Assembly: GCA_016871175.1 (NCBI GenBank)
Contig: VFZL01000010.1
Location: 58,785 to 122,784, forward strand
Source: Acidimicrobiia bacterium
GTDB lineage: Bacteria; Acidobacteriota; Vicinamibacteria; Vicinamibacterales; CAVVIG01
Direction of reading: 5' to 3'
DNA length: 64,000 nt
Positions 1 to 7,950 of the stretch are shown here, in pieces. A program made the translations under genes and the position numbers. Numbering within the stretch: the stretch's first letter is position 1; each line of letters opens with the position of its first letter. The notes beneath the pieces are model-generated. The model was not told the origin of the DNA and ran no database searches. It was given only the letters and a program-made list of their open reading frames with translations.

Positions 1-386
1 CCCTCCGCCACCGCCTTCGAGATCTCGGGGCTCAGCCCCCCTTTCATCGCCAGCGGATGGTGGGCGTTGTACTCGTAGTTCTGCGTCCACTCGCGGGCGG
101 TGATCAGGATGACGAGCTCGGACAGACGCGGTGGCAGCGAGCTGTTGAACCGCAGGTAGTCGCTCAAGCCGCGCGCGCGATTCAGCATCTCCGGACTGCG
201 CAAGATCACAGCCCATGGGCCGGACACTGATCCACGCGCCGCCTCGAACTCGGCCTTGGCTTTCTTTTGAGCGTCGGACAACTTGTCAGCCGGGATGGGC
301 GGCATGCGCTCTTGGGCCCAGGCATCCGGGGCTGACGCGGCAAGCAGCATGGCAAGCAGAGCGGCGGGTGTCATCACTCGAAGCAT
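1..386 (-). CDS. Carboxymuconolactone decarboxylase-like exported protein (3' end beyond window)
   Basis: The reading frame opens at an ATG at 386 and stays open to the window edge, giving 128 residues of an incomplete protein. It starts with a signal peptide that ends near an AWAQ motif (residues about 22-25). The segment around residues 80-125 contains LSELVILITAREWTQNYEY followed by AHHPLAMKGGLS, which is typical of the carboxymuconolactone decarboxylase/AhpD fold near its helical core. The usual CxxC or Glu/His active-site region would lie past the visible part. Such proteins are often annotated as peroxidase- or decarboxylase-like; the substrate cannot be told. It is divergent to the acyltransferase at 537, with a 150-bp spacer. 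Confidence 0.75.
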   Translation of the reverse strand, partial: MLRVMTPAALLAMLLAASAPDAWAQERMPPIPADKLSDAQKKAKAEFEAARGSVSGPWAVILRSPEMLNRARGLSDYLRFNSSLPPRLSELVILITAREWTQNYEYNAHHPLAMKGGLSPEISKAVAE

Positions 387-536
387 GGGCAGTCTCTCCG
401 TGACGGATTCTAGCGCGTTCCGTGCAGTCCTGAGCCGAAGCGCCTGGCCGCGTACGAGGCCGAGGGTCGTTTCCGCTCGGACCCTGTGTGCCGGCTCAGG
501 TTCCCGTCCGACAAGGATCGATAGGAAGCCACAGCT

Positions 537-1643
537 GTGCCGACGCGCCCCACGCACATCCCTGAGCACGACGCCATTCGCGGCCTCGCCGCGCTCGGTG
601 TCGTGCTCTTCTACGCGTTCCCGTTCACGTTCTTCCACGGCTGGAGCTTCGTCGATCTGTTCTTCGTGCTCTCCGGCTACTTGATCACGACGATCATCCT
701 CGAGCACGCGCAGGCCCCGGGGTTCATGAGAGCGTTCTACTACCGCCGAGCGCTGCGCATCTGGCCCGTGTACTACCTGACACTTGTCGGCGTGTGTCTG
801 GCGAATGCGCTGTCACGCACAGGCTTTCCAATGGACGCGTGGCTCCAGCACGCCACCTTCACACAGAACGTGCAGCAATACTGGTTTGGGACGAAACCAC
901 TCTTCGTCAGCACGTTCGGTCCTTCGTGGTCGGTCGCCGTCGAGGAACAGTTCTATCTCTTCTGGCCCCTGGCCCTCCGCCTGTTCGGCGGGCGCGCCGT
1001 GGTCCCTCTCGCGTTGGGCCTGCTCGGGCTGGGCCTGCTCGGGCGGGCGATCGGCTGGCACTATGACATGCTGGTGTCGCGACCCGATGGTCTCGCACTC
1101 GGCAGCGTTCTGGCGATCGCCTGTGCGGAGGCTCGGGACGTTGCACGCCGCCAGATGCTGAGACGCTGGTTCGTCTGGGGTGGCGCCGCAGCGGGAGCGT
1201 ACGTGCTGGTGCTCTCGTACGTGTTCTGGAGGAACCCTGAACCGCAGTGGAAAGTCGTCACGTTCCTGGCGTTTGCGGTCCTCTACGCCTGCGTCCTGGG
1301 TGGGATCATCCTCCACACGGGGCACCGCCGCCTGAGCGTTTTGCGGTTCCGCGGGCTCACGTACCTCGGCCTCATCAGCTACTCCCTGTATCTCACGCAC
1401 CTGCCGGTGATGACCTACCTCCCCACGTTTCTGCGACGGTTCGGTGTGACGTCACCGAGCGTTCAGGTCATGGCCACGTGGATCGCCATCTTCTGCGTAC
1501 CTGTCGTTCTATATGTCTGCGTCGAGCGCCCGATCTTGCGTCTCAAGGATCGCGTGCCCTATCGGGCGCCGGGCAGCCATGCGCCGACGGCTACCGCGTC
1601 GGCGGGCGTGTACGCGCAACCTGCGGGCGCGGCAGCGGAGTGA
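537..1643 (+). CDS. Acyltransferase family 3 (OafA/YrhL-type) membrane protein
   Basis: A 368-residue polytopic membrane protein that probably transfers an acyl group to a cell-surface polysaccharide or lipid. The N-terminal EHDAIRGLAALGVVLF segment is the family signature that places catalytic residues at the membrane face. YYRRALRIWPVYY follows at about residues 65-77, and the conserved GPSWSVAVEEQFYLFWP block lies near residues 125-142. About ten hydrophobic segments are visible. The start is a GTG at 537; no better start is seen. The C-terminal 30 residues are Ala/Pro-rich and probably cytoplasmic. The acceptor molecule is unknown. It is monocistronic in this window, with the nearest plus-strand gene about 350 bp downstream. 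Confidence 0.9.
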   Translation: MPTRPTHIPEHDAIRGLAALGVVLFYAFPFTFFHGWSFVDLFFVLSGYLITTIILEHAQAPGFMRAFYYRRALRIWPVYYLTLVGVCLANALSRTGFPMDAWLQHATFTQNVQQYWFGTKPLFVSTFGPSWSVAVEEQFYLFWPLALRLFGGRAVVPLALGLLGLGLLGRAIGWHYDMLVSRPDGLALGSVLAIACAEARDVARRQMLRRWFVWGGAAAGAYVLVLSYVFWRNPEPQWKVVTFLAFAVLYACVLGGIILHTGHRRLSVLRFRGLTYLGLISYSLYLTHLPVMTYLPTFLRRFGVTSPSVQVMATWIAIFCVPVVLYVCVERPILRLKDRVPYRAPGSHAPTATASAGVYAQPAGAAAE

Positions 1644-1998
1644 CGCAGGGCACGAACTCGAGGTGCGGGAGGTACGCCACCTCGGGAAGCCCGGTCACCG
1701 GCGCCAGCGCTTCGCGACCACGGCTGCCGCGGGCCTCCCGCGTCGTTCGGGCGTGGCCATACGGGTCGCGTTCGAGCTCTTCGGGGACGAATGCCGACGT
1801 ACGCTTCATCTGCTTTCTATGCGAGCGTATAATCCTGCTCTTGATTCCGGCGGGATGGCGTAGGGCCGGAACGGAGCAAGAACCTCTGAATTCAGACGAT
1901 TCGGAGCTGTCTGTCTTCGTGGGAGTGGACTTCACGCTGCAGGCTCGTGCAATAACGTGCGCGGACGGCGTCGCTTGGTTTGCAGGAGTTGCCACACC
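1644..1998. other. Intergenic stretch with a plus-strand -10 box
   Basis: About 355 bp between the acyltransferase and the small Cys-pair ORFs. It holds a consensus TATAAT at 1828-1833 on the plus strand, which would give a leader of roughly 155 nt before the ATG at 1999. I see no convincing -35 box. A minus-strand frame at about 1599-1811 has coding-like codon usage but overlaps the 3' end of the acyltransferase and resembles nothing I know, so it is not called as a gene. Confidence 0.4.
1828..1833 (+). promoter_or_regulatory. -10 promoter element TATAAT
   Basis: Perfect TATAAT hexamer in intergenic DNA, oriented towards the two small Cys-pair ORFs at 1999 and 2176. There is no recognisable -35 partner, so the promoter call rests on the hexamer and its position alone. 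Confidence 0.35.
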
Positions 1999-2172
1999 AT
2001 GCTCTGCCTCCCCGACCGCCGTTTTGAAGCGTACGACCGACGAATCGACGATCGCGGCGGTCGGCGCCTGACGGACCGTCGCCCCGATATCGCCCACGGT
2101 AAGCCGTGCGACGAGTGCGACACGGGCATCGCGTCGCTCGTCCATTCACGCGAGCGCGGACGCGAGCTGTGA
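1999..2172 (+). CDS. Small Arg/Asp-rich protein with CxxC motif
   Basis: A 57-residue ORF with an AGGAG ribosome-binding site 10 bp upstream of the ATG. An in-frame GTG at 1957 would add 14 residues including a CRSC motif; with the CDEC motif near the C-terminus this would make a CxxC...CxxC pair able to bind zinc. The middle is a strongly charged DRRFEAYDRR-type region. It lies 3 bp upstream of another tiny Cys-pair ORF. I do not recognise the family. It could be a zinc-ribbon regulator or may not be a gene; the ribosome-binding site and the tandem arrangement are the support. Confidence 0.4.
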   Translation: MLCLPDRRFEAYDRRIDDRGGRRLTDRRPDIAHGKPCDECDTGIASLVHSRERGREL

Positions 2173-2175
2173 TTG

Positions 2176-2268
2176 ATGTATCGGTGCAACCACTGCGGAC
2201 TCCTCCAGGAAGTGGCGACCGATCGATTCCACGTCATCAACGGCAGACCGGTCACTCTCCACGCGTAA
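2176..2268 (+). CDS. 30-residue CxxC micro-protein
   Basis: Thirty-residue ORF that opens MYRCNHCGLLQEV and ends LHA. The CNHC pair at residues 4-7 resembles one half of a zinc knuckle or rubredoxin-like ribbon, as in the first knuckle of many small ribbon proteins. It begins 3 bp after the stop of the preceding Cys-pair ORF, so it could be translated by re-initiation. There is no good ribosome-binding site of its own. No function is proposed. Confidence 0.35.
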   Translation: MYRCNHCGLLQEVATDRFHVINGRPVTLHA

Positions 2269-2321
2269 CCCGAAGGGTTAGTGGCCTGCCCGCCGTGCGG
2301 CCAGACTAGAATGGTCCTGCT

Positions 2322-3143
2322 TTGCGCGCTCACGGGTGGTTTTCCTCGCAGACCTGGCGGCGGGTGACAGCCGTGCTCCTCGCGCTGATCGTGGGTGCGT
2401 CGGTGGCATCCGCTCAGCGCTGGCGCTTTCCGGTCGCTACACCAGAATCCTACGATGGCGCCTTTCATTTCTGTCGCGTCGCGTTCCGCCGCATTCCGGG
2501 TGGCGACGGCGGCGGGTGGACCACCGACTACCCTGACGCGGACCGGAACCTCTCGACGCGCCTCTCCGAGTTGACCAAGATCGCGGTCAGCTTTGACAAC
2601 GGTGGCGACCCCAGGCACCTCGTCGTCCAGTTGACGCAGCCAGAGCTCTACAGCTGCCCAATGCTGTTCATGTACGAGGTCGGCAACTTCTTCATCGACG
2701 AGGCGGAAACCGCTGCGCTGCGCAACTACCTGCTCAAGGGCGGCTTCCTCTGGGTCGACGATTTCTGGGGGACGCGCGCCTGGAACAACTGGGAGAGCCA
2801 GATACGGAAGGTGTTCCCATCGAGCACCCATCCCATCGTCGAGGTGCCGCTCGATCACGTGCTCTTCCATCAGTTCCGTACCGTGACCAACATCCCGCAA
2901 ATCCCTGCCGTCGACTTCTGGCTCGGTACCGGCGGCACCTCGGAGCGGGGCGACGACAGCCGCGTGCCCCACGTGCGCGCGATTACCGATGAGCGCGATC
3001 GGATCATGGTGTTGATGTCGTACAACACTGATTTCGGAGATTCCTACGAGCGGGAGAGCGTGAGCCACGAGTACTTCCTGACCTTCTCCGTACAAGGCTA
3101 CGCGTTCGGCATCAACGCGATCGTCTATGCGTTGACGCACTGA
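2322..3143 (+). CDS. DUF4159 domain-containing exported protein
   Basis: A 273-residue exported protein of the DUF4159 family, which is frequent in acidobacteria and planctomycetes. The signal peptide ends near SVASAQ. The domain shows the family landmarks: a Tyr/Asp-rich early segment, NLSTRLSELTK, then YEVGNFFIDEAE, LLKGGFLWVDDFWG and a C-terminal FGINAIVYALTH. This is a Rossmann-like fold seen in glutamine-amidotransferase-like proteins, and its biochemical role is unknown. The track-level start is TTG at 2322; an in-frame GTG at 2364 would fit the signal peptide better. A TAGAAT sequence at 2307-2312 could be its -10 box. There is no obvious operon partner. Confidence 0.85.
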   Translation: MRAHGWFSSQTWRRVTAVLLALIVGASVASAQRWRFPVATPESYDGAFHFCRVAFRRIPGGDGGGWTTDYPDADRNLSTRLSELTKIAVSFDNGGDPRHLVVQLTQPELYSCPMLFMYEVGNFFIDEAETAALRNYLLKGGFLWVDDFWGTRAWNNWESQIRKVFPSSTHPIVEVPLDHVLFHQFRTVTNIPQIPAVDFWLGTGGTSERGDDSRVPHVRAITDERDRIMVLMSYNTDFGDSYERESVSHEYFLTFSVQGYAFGINAIVYALTH

Positions 3144-3194
3144 GCAGTCACCGGTCGCACGGCACAAGTCGCCAGTCAGTCCTCGCGCAGACCC

Positions 3195-3222
3195 ATATCG
3201 ATGCGATATCACTTCGATATCA
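3195..3222. promoter_or_regulatory. Possible operator: clustered ATATCG/CGATAT repeats
   Basis: ATATCG at 3195-3200 and CGATAT at 3204-3209 form a perfect 6-bp inverted repeat with a 3-bp spacer. The octamer CGATATCA occurs at 3204-3211 and again at 3215-3222, 11 bp apart, which is one helical turn. This arrangement in intergenic DNA looks like a transcription-factor site. It lies 190 bp upstream of the pseudouridine synthase start, and I cannot tell which gene it would control. Confidence 0.3.
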
Positions 3223-3412
3223 TCGGAGAGCCGGCCATGACGAAGGCGTCATGTGCGGGCAACCGAGAACGGGTGTGCTCGTGCGAACCCGTGCTTCTCG
3301 AACGGATCGGCGTCGGCGTCTCCCGCGAAGACGGGCGTGTCCAAGAGCGAGACGCGGAACGCGCTCCTGAACCAGCCGTGGGGTCGCCACAAGCTCTCGC
3401 GGCGGCGTTGAC

Positions 3413-4162
3413 GTGAAGACCAGGTCGCACAAACGCGCGCTGAAGACGCTCGAGCGCATCCTTTCGAAGGCCGGCCTCGGGTCGCGCACGGAGGCGCGCC
3501 GCTGGATTCACCAGGGTCGGGTGCAGATCAACGGGACTGTCGTGCAACACCCGGACGCCTGGGTCGACCTGACTCGAGACCGTGTGCGGTTCGACGGCCG
3601 ACCGCTCGAGGCCCGCGAACGCCTGTCCATCCTGCTCTACAAGCCGACTGGCTATCTCACCACGTACAGGGATCCGGAGGGTCGACCGACCGTCTACGAT
3701 CTCACGACGTCGATCAAGACGTTCTTGTCTCCCGTCGGCCGACTCGATCTCGACACGTCTGGCCTGCTCGTCATGACCAACGACACGCAGATCGCAGAGC
3801 GGATCACCAACCCCGAGTCACACGTACCGAAAACCTACTTGGTCAAGGCCTCGACAGTGCTCACCGACGAGCAGCTGCAGCGTCTGCGAGACGGCATCCC
3901 ATTGCGGGATGGGCTGACGCGACCTGCCACCGTCACGCGCCTCCGCGACTCGTCGAAGTACACACACGTGGAGATCACCGTGACGGAGGGACGCAACCGG
4001 CAGGTCCGCCGGATGATTGAGGCGCTCGGTGCGCACGCGTTGAAGCTCGTCCGCGTGCAGATCGGACCGCTGCGCATCGGCACGCTGCCGATTGGAAAGT
4101 GGCGACACCTGACCGACGAGGAGATCGCAGCCCTCCTTCAATTCAGATCGATGCCCTTGTAG
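3413..4162 (+). CDS. rluB: Ribosomal large subunit pseudouridine synthase, RsuA/RluB family
   Basis: A 249-residue enzyme that isomerises a specific uridine in rRNA. The N-terminal S4 RNA-binding domain spans residues about 13-60 (LERILSKAGLGSRTEARRWI). The catalytic motif PVGRLDLDTSGLLVMTND holds the active Asp near residue 108. The C-terminal family signature EGRNRQVRRMIEALG is near residue 205. The length matches RluB rather than the shorter RluE. The start is a GTG. The 3' end overlaps the convergent DinB-like gene by 25 bp. The exact target uridine is not deducible from sequence alone, so the symbol is by family resemblance. Confidence 0.85.
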   Translation: MKTRSHKRALKTLERILSKAGLGSRTEARRWIHQGRVQINGTVVQHPDAWVDLTRDRVRFDGRPLEARERLSILLYKPTGYLTTYRDPEGRPTVYDLTTSIKTFLSPVGRLDLDTSGLLVMTNDTQIAERITNPESHVPKTYLVKASTVLTDEQLQRLRDGIPLRDGLTRPATVTRLRDSSKYTHVEITVTEGRNRQVRRMIEALGAHALKLVRVQIGPLRIGTLPIGKWRHLTDEEIAALLQFRSMPL

Positions 4163-4647
4163 TAGCCGACGTCGACGCCCTTGCGGCTCTTCACGGCGTA
4201 CGTGACTTGCCCAACGTGATACGAGAAGTGCTCGGTGACGTGGACAAGGATGGCGACGCCGGTTTCGTCGAAACCTTGGACACGCCGCACCTCGAGCAGC
4301 TGCCCCGGCGTCAGGCGGTCGAGCGCGAGCTCGACATCCGCCATGACGTCGTCCAGGCGTTGCAGGAGCTCGTTCGCCGGAATCGGACCGCGTTGGTCGA
4401 ACTCGGCCTGACGACGGCGGACGTCCGGCCGTCCGCCGAGACCGCTGAGCACCCACTGCCGCAGGTTGCCACAGAGGTGCAACACGAGGTTCCCGATGCT
4501 GACGGTTTCGGCGTTCGGTCGATACCAGATCTCCTCAGTCGAGAGCATCGACACGCACGTCTTCAGCCTCGGCACGCACTCGCTGCACAGGCGTCGTCTC
4601 GCTTCGTGGATAATCGCCGCCGCGAGCGCGTCGCTCGTCGAGTCCAT
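4138..4647 (-). CDS. DinB-like (DUF1572-type) four-helix protein
   Basis: A 169-residue protein of the DinB/YfiT-like metalloprotein superfamily. Conserved His residues that would form the metal site are seen in SIGNLVLHLCGN (about residue 55) and in VTEHFSYHVGQVTYA near the C-terminus. The ATG at 4647 was chosen because it follows a GGGCGGG stretch and gives a sensible N-terminus; an earlier in-frame start at 4671 would collide with the DUF1501 stop. Members are thiol-dependent transferases or of unknown role. It is probably the last gene of the FHA-DUF1501 run, 24 bp after the DUF1501 stop. Confidence 0.75.
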   Translation of the reverse strand: MDSTSDALAAAIIHEARRRLCSECVPRLKTCVSMLSTEEIWYRPNAETVSIGNLVLHLCGNLRQWVLSGLGGRPDVRRRQAEFDQRGPIPANELLQRLDDVMADVELALDRLTPGQLLEVRRVQGFDETGVAILVHVTEHFSYHVGQVTYAVKSRKGVDVGYYKGIDLN

Positions 4648-4671
4648 CGCGTACCCGCCCCGGGCGCGCAC

Positions 4672-6075
4672 TCAGCTCATGAACCCGAGGTTGCCGACAC
4701 CGAACCTTCCGATATTCGGGAATACCATCGGCAGGTCGGATCCGCTGACACCGTACCACGTCGCCAACGTCGCGGCGTACTGTTCGACTGACGTCGTCGG
4801 AATCCAACGACCGCGCGTGTCGGTGTCGCTTGGCCCACCCAGCTGCAGCACGGGGAACATCGATCCATTGGTCCCCGGAATCCCGTAGAAGTCCCCGCCC
4901 CGCACCGCGCCGCCGACGACGAAATGATGGTTGCCCCAGGCGTGGTCGCTCCCGACGACACCGGCACCTGTGCCAGCGGGCTGCAGCGTTCGGCCGAAGT
5001 CGGACAGCGTGAACGTCGTGACCTGACGTTCGAGTCCCAGCTCCACGGTGGCGTTGTAGAACGCCTGTATCGCCTGACTCACCTGGGTGAGGAGGTTGCT
5101 CTGCCTACCGACTTGGTTCTGATGCGTGTCGAACCCGCCGATCTGGACGAAACAGATCTGCCGGTTCAACCCCAATGCCGGCGTCGTCTGATTGAAGCGG
5201 AGCACCTTGGCAACCTGCAGCAATTGATTGCCGAGCGAGGTATTCGGGAACGTGGTCGCCAAGGTGACGTCGGCCGAGAGGAGCCGGCCGATGTCGAGCG
5301 CCTGCTGGGTGGTCCGGCTGGACGAACCGACCAGGGCGAACTCGCCGCCGAGCGAGCGGATCGTGTCCATGGCGTTGCGACGCGCCACCTCGTCGTTCGC
5401 GGTCCCGAAGCCATTCAGCACGAGCACATGGTTGAGCGCGGTCGGCGCCGGCGCAATCGTCAGCGGCGAGGTGAACTGCCCGCGGGTGAACTGCCCACCC
5501 GAAAGCGCCGTGATCATCGGGAACCCTGACGGATGCTGACCAAATTGATCCGCGGTCCGCCCACCCCATCCCGAGGACCCAACGCGATCGGAGATCGCGG
5601 TCTGCCACTGCGCGATCTGATCGAAGTGTTAGAAGGGCTGATACGGTCGCGGCACACCCGATCGATACTGCTCTCGCGTGATGGGCTGGACCAGCGGTCC
5701 AACGTTGCAGACGACCGACATCCGCTGCTGGTTCCAGAGCGCGTGCAACTCGGTCAGGCTCGGGTGCAGGCCGAACGAACTCGAGGTGCTCGGAGGCGCG
5801 ATCGACAACAGGCTGCCCCGGGGAATCGCCAGGTCAGAGCTCGTGCGCGCCGCGGCATACTGATCGTATTCGGTCGTGGTCGTCGGCACGACGGTGTTGT
5901 TCCCGTCGTTGCCACCTGCGAGAAACACGCACACCAGCGCCCGGTAGTCCGCGCCCTGCGCGAGCGCGTTGATCAGGCTGAAACGCTGCACGCCTACGGC
6001 AAAGGCCGACACGCCCAGTGCGTAGCCGAGGCACGATCCGGACTGACGAAGGAACTCTCGACGTGTGAGCAGCAT
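4672..6075 (-). pseudogene. DUF1501 protein gene interrupted by an in-frame TAA
   Basis: Full-length DUF1501 gene (467 sense positions) from an ATG at 6075, preceded by GGAGAGG, to a TGA at 4672. The protein opens with a twin-arginine-type leader (RREFLRQSG), has the early VFLAGGNDGNNT motif, and its C-terminal half carries GFDTHQNQ, SDFGRT and DHAWGNHHFVVGG, all family hallmarks of secreted sulfatase-like DUF1501 proteins. At 5629-5631 an in-frame TAA falls inside the conserved PYQ-F-S-H-x-DQ-xxx-WQT motif, where most members have Ser. One C-to-A change from TCA would explain it. Both sides remain in the same frame. Either a recent nonsense mutation, a strain-specific pseudogene or a sequencing error. 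Confidence 0.85.
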
Positions 6076-6077
6076 GG

Positions 6078-6879
6078 CTACCTCTCCACCTGCGCCACGG
6101 GCGGCGCGGCCAGTGGGAGCGGCGCGGGTGGCGGAGCGGACGGGACAGCCAGCGCGGGTCGCGGCAGGCGCACGGACGACGCAGACGACGGCGGAAGCAA
6201 GACCTGAGACTCGTCGGACAGCGGGTTGTAGTTCGCTGGAATCACCGGTTCGCGCCCGCTGTTCGGCGCCGACGGTGCCACGCGCGCCTGGGCCGGTGCT
6301 GGAGCTGGCATGGCGTCGGGGGAGGCGATAGGCAAAGTCAAAAGGATCGCCCCCTTGCAGATCGTCGGCCGTTGGTCCACGCCACAGCGGTGGTGACGGC
6401 TCCGCCAGATTCAGCAGCTCCAATGGATCGAGACGCGCCTCTCCGACGGGCGTCCCGGGCTCGGGCACCAATCGGTCGAACGACGCAGACCCAAACGGAT
6501 CGTCATCCGGTAGCGGTCGCTCTTGCACCGCGGGGCGGAGCGGAGGGAACGGTGCGGCTTCGCGCACACCCTCGATGGACACACGAATCTCGTAGGGGTC
6601 GATCCTCAGCGTGTCGCCCGGACTCAGTGGGTGCGGCTGTCCACGCGTCAATCGGCTCGAGTTGAGAAAGGTGCCGTTGCGGCTCGTGTCTTCGACATAA
6701 AAGACGGAATCCCGCCAGCTGATCACCGCGTGACGCCCGGAAACCTTGGGATCCGACAGCACCCATGCCGAGGACTTCGGGTCCCGCCCGATCGAGCCGC
6801 CGTCGTGGCGAAACGTATGACGAGCGACCTCCCTGGGCCCCATATTGCGTGGCGACACGCTCTCAAGCGTGAGAATCAC
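6078..6879 (-). pseudogene. FHA-domain protein with apparent +1 frameshift
   Basis: The gene starts at a GTG at 6879 behind a CGGGAG site. Residues about 1-95 form an FHA phosphothreonine-binding domain: IGRDPKSSAWVLSDPKVSGRH followed by SRNGTFLN, in the style of the FHA proteins near type VI secretion loci. The first frame makes sense to about 6320. The Pro-rich tail, with the EPVIPANYNPLSDE motif typical of such FHA proteins, is in another frame that ends in a TAG at 6078-6080, 2 bp before the DUF1501 ATG. The switch falls at a run of five G at 6318-6322; removing one base restores a single 266-codon frame. No type VI genes are present nearby. Confidence 0.7.
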
Positions 6880-6905
6880 GAGTGCTCCCGGAGGCAGTGT
6901 ACACT

Positions 6906-7034
6906 CTAACTCCGGAACGTCAGCCCTCGTCGCTCGTGAGAGTCGACGGCCGCAACTCCGGCCTTTCCACGCTGTGCGTACTGATTGAACTGTCGACTCT
7001 GCGGCGCGAGCAGCTCCTCGGGCTCGGGTGACAT
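6906..7034 (-). CDS. Small hypothetical ORF between copB and the FHA gene
   Basis: A 42-residue ORF opening MSPEPEELLAPQSRQFNQ. The frame is open further upstream to about 7088 with coding-like codon choice but has no start codon there, so it could be the remnant of a longer gene. No good ribosome-binding site precedes the ATG. No family is recognised. It lies between the copB stop and the FHA start on the same strand. Confidence 0.25.
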   Translation of the reverse strand: MSPEPEELLAPQSRQFNQYAQRGKAGVAAVDSHERRGLTFRS

Positions 7035-7086
7035 CTGCCCGCGAGCCTCGAGCAGCGAGTCGAGCCGTTCTCGATCTCGGCGCCAC

Positions 7087-7950
7087 TCAGAACCAGACGC
7101 GACCGCCAATCGTGAGCGCAGTCGAGGACGTCCCGCGCCCGTGGGCAGCCGCGAGCTCAGCTGTGCCGAAGAAACTGCGGCTCCAGACAACGCCCACGTA
7201 CGGCGCGAACTCGCGACGATACTCGTATCGCAATCGCAGGCCGGCTTCGCCGGTGCTGAGACCAGGTGCCACGAGCCGTTCGAGATCGCGCCTGCCAACG
7301 ATCTCAAGCTCGAGCGACGGCTGAAGGATGAGCCGATTCGTGAACAGGAGGTCGTATTCTGTTTCCAGCCGAACGTGCGTGCGCCCGCCAGCACCCACAT
7401 AAGCCGTCGCTTCGACCTCGAAGAAGTACGGAGCGAGCCCCTGAAGGCCGATGGCTGCCCACGTCTGCGCCGGGCCGGGCCGCCAGTCCTGTCGCACGCC
7501 AGCCACCAGATCCCACCAACGCGCGATGGCGCGACCGTACAGGAGATGCGCCTGGGCCTCGACGACGGATCCGTCAGCGCTGCCGCCCTCGGTCCGAAAC
7601 CAGACGCGGTCGACATCCTGTCCCACCCACCCCTTCGCATCCCACGACACACCACCATCCGACCCTCCGCGGCGCCGCCACTCGAACTGATCGAAGAGCA
7701 CGAACGAGTTGATCGCGTAGTCGTGGATGGTGTGCGCCGCGTCGTGCAGATGGGGAAAGGCGGCCTCACGGTCGGCTTGGACCACCGGCCGCGCCGGCTC
7801 CTGCTGGGAGTCCTCGTGCTCTGCATGATCGTGCCGAGTCGGGACAGGCCGCTCTGAGGGCGCCGGGGCTTGCGCCTGCACTGGGACCGCCAAGGCGAGC
7901 ATCGCCCATGTCGCGGTCACCACGATTGCGCCAGTCGCTGTCGCCCTCAC
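7087..7950 (-). CDS. copB: Copper resistance protein B, outer-membrane beta-barrel
   Basis: A 287-residue outer-membrane protein of the CopB/PcoB family, which works with CopA in copper tolerance or sequestration. A signal peptide ends at VPVQAQA. A short His-rich linker (RHDHAEHEDS) precedes the barrel, whose family blocks include AHLLYGRAIARWWDLVAGVRQ and VRLETEYDLLFTNRLILQP. It ends in the aromatic GGRVWF expected for BAM-dependent insertion. The GTG start at 7950 overlaps the copA stop by 4 bp (GTGA), so translation is coupled. The protein is complete and unremarkable in length. Confidence 0.9.
   Translation of the reverse strand: MRATATGAIVVTATWAMLALAVPVQAQAPAPSERPVPTRHDHAEHEDSQQEPARPVVQADREAAFPHLHDAAHTIHDYAINSFVLFDQFEWRRRGGSDGGVSWDAKGWVGQDVDRVWFRTEGGSADGSVVEAQAHLLYGRAIARWWDLVAGVRQDWRPGPAQTWAAIGLQGLAPYFFEVEATAYVGAGGRTHVRLETEYDLLFTNRLILQPSLELEIVGRRDLERLVAPGLSTGEAGLRLRYEYRREFAPYVGVVWSRSFFGTAELAAAHGRGTSSTALTIGGRVWF

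Noticed and set aside
1599..1811. A minus-strand frame with coding-like codons downstream of the acyltransferase
   Set aside because: It overlaps the acyltransferase 3' end and shows no motif; the codon bias is probably a mirror of the opposite strand.
6078..6879. Type VI secretion locus, because of the FHA protein
   Set aside because: No other type VI genes occur in the window; the FHA protein alone is not evidence of secretion.
5629..7086. A single 485-residue frame that appears to fuse the FHA domain to DUF1501
   Set aside because: The middle (about residues 270-345) is Arg/Ala nonsense; the DUF1501 ATG has its own ribosome-binding site and the FHA tail is in another frame.
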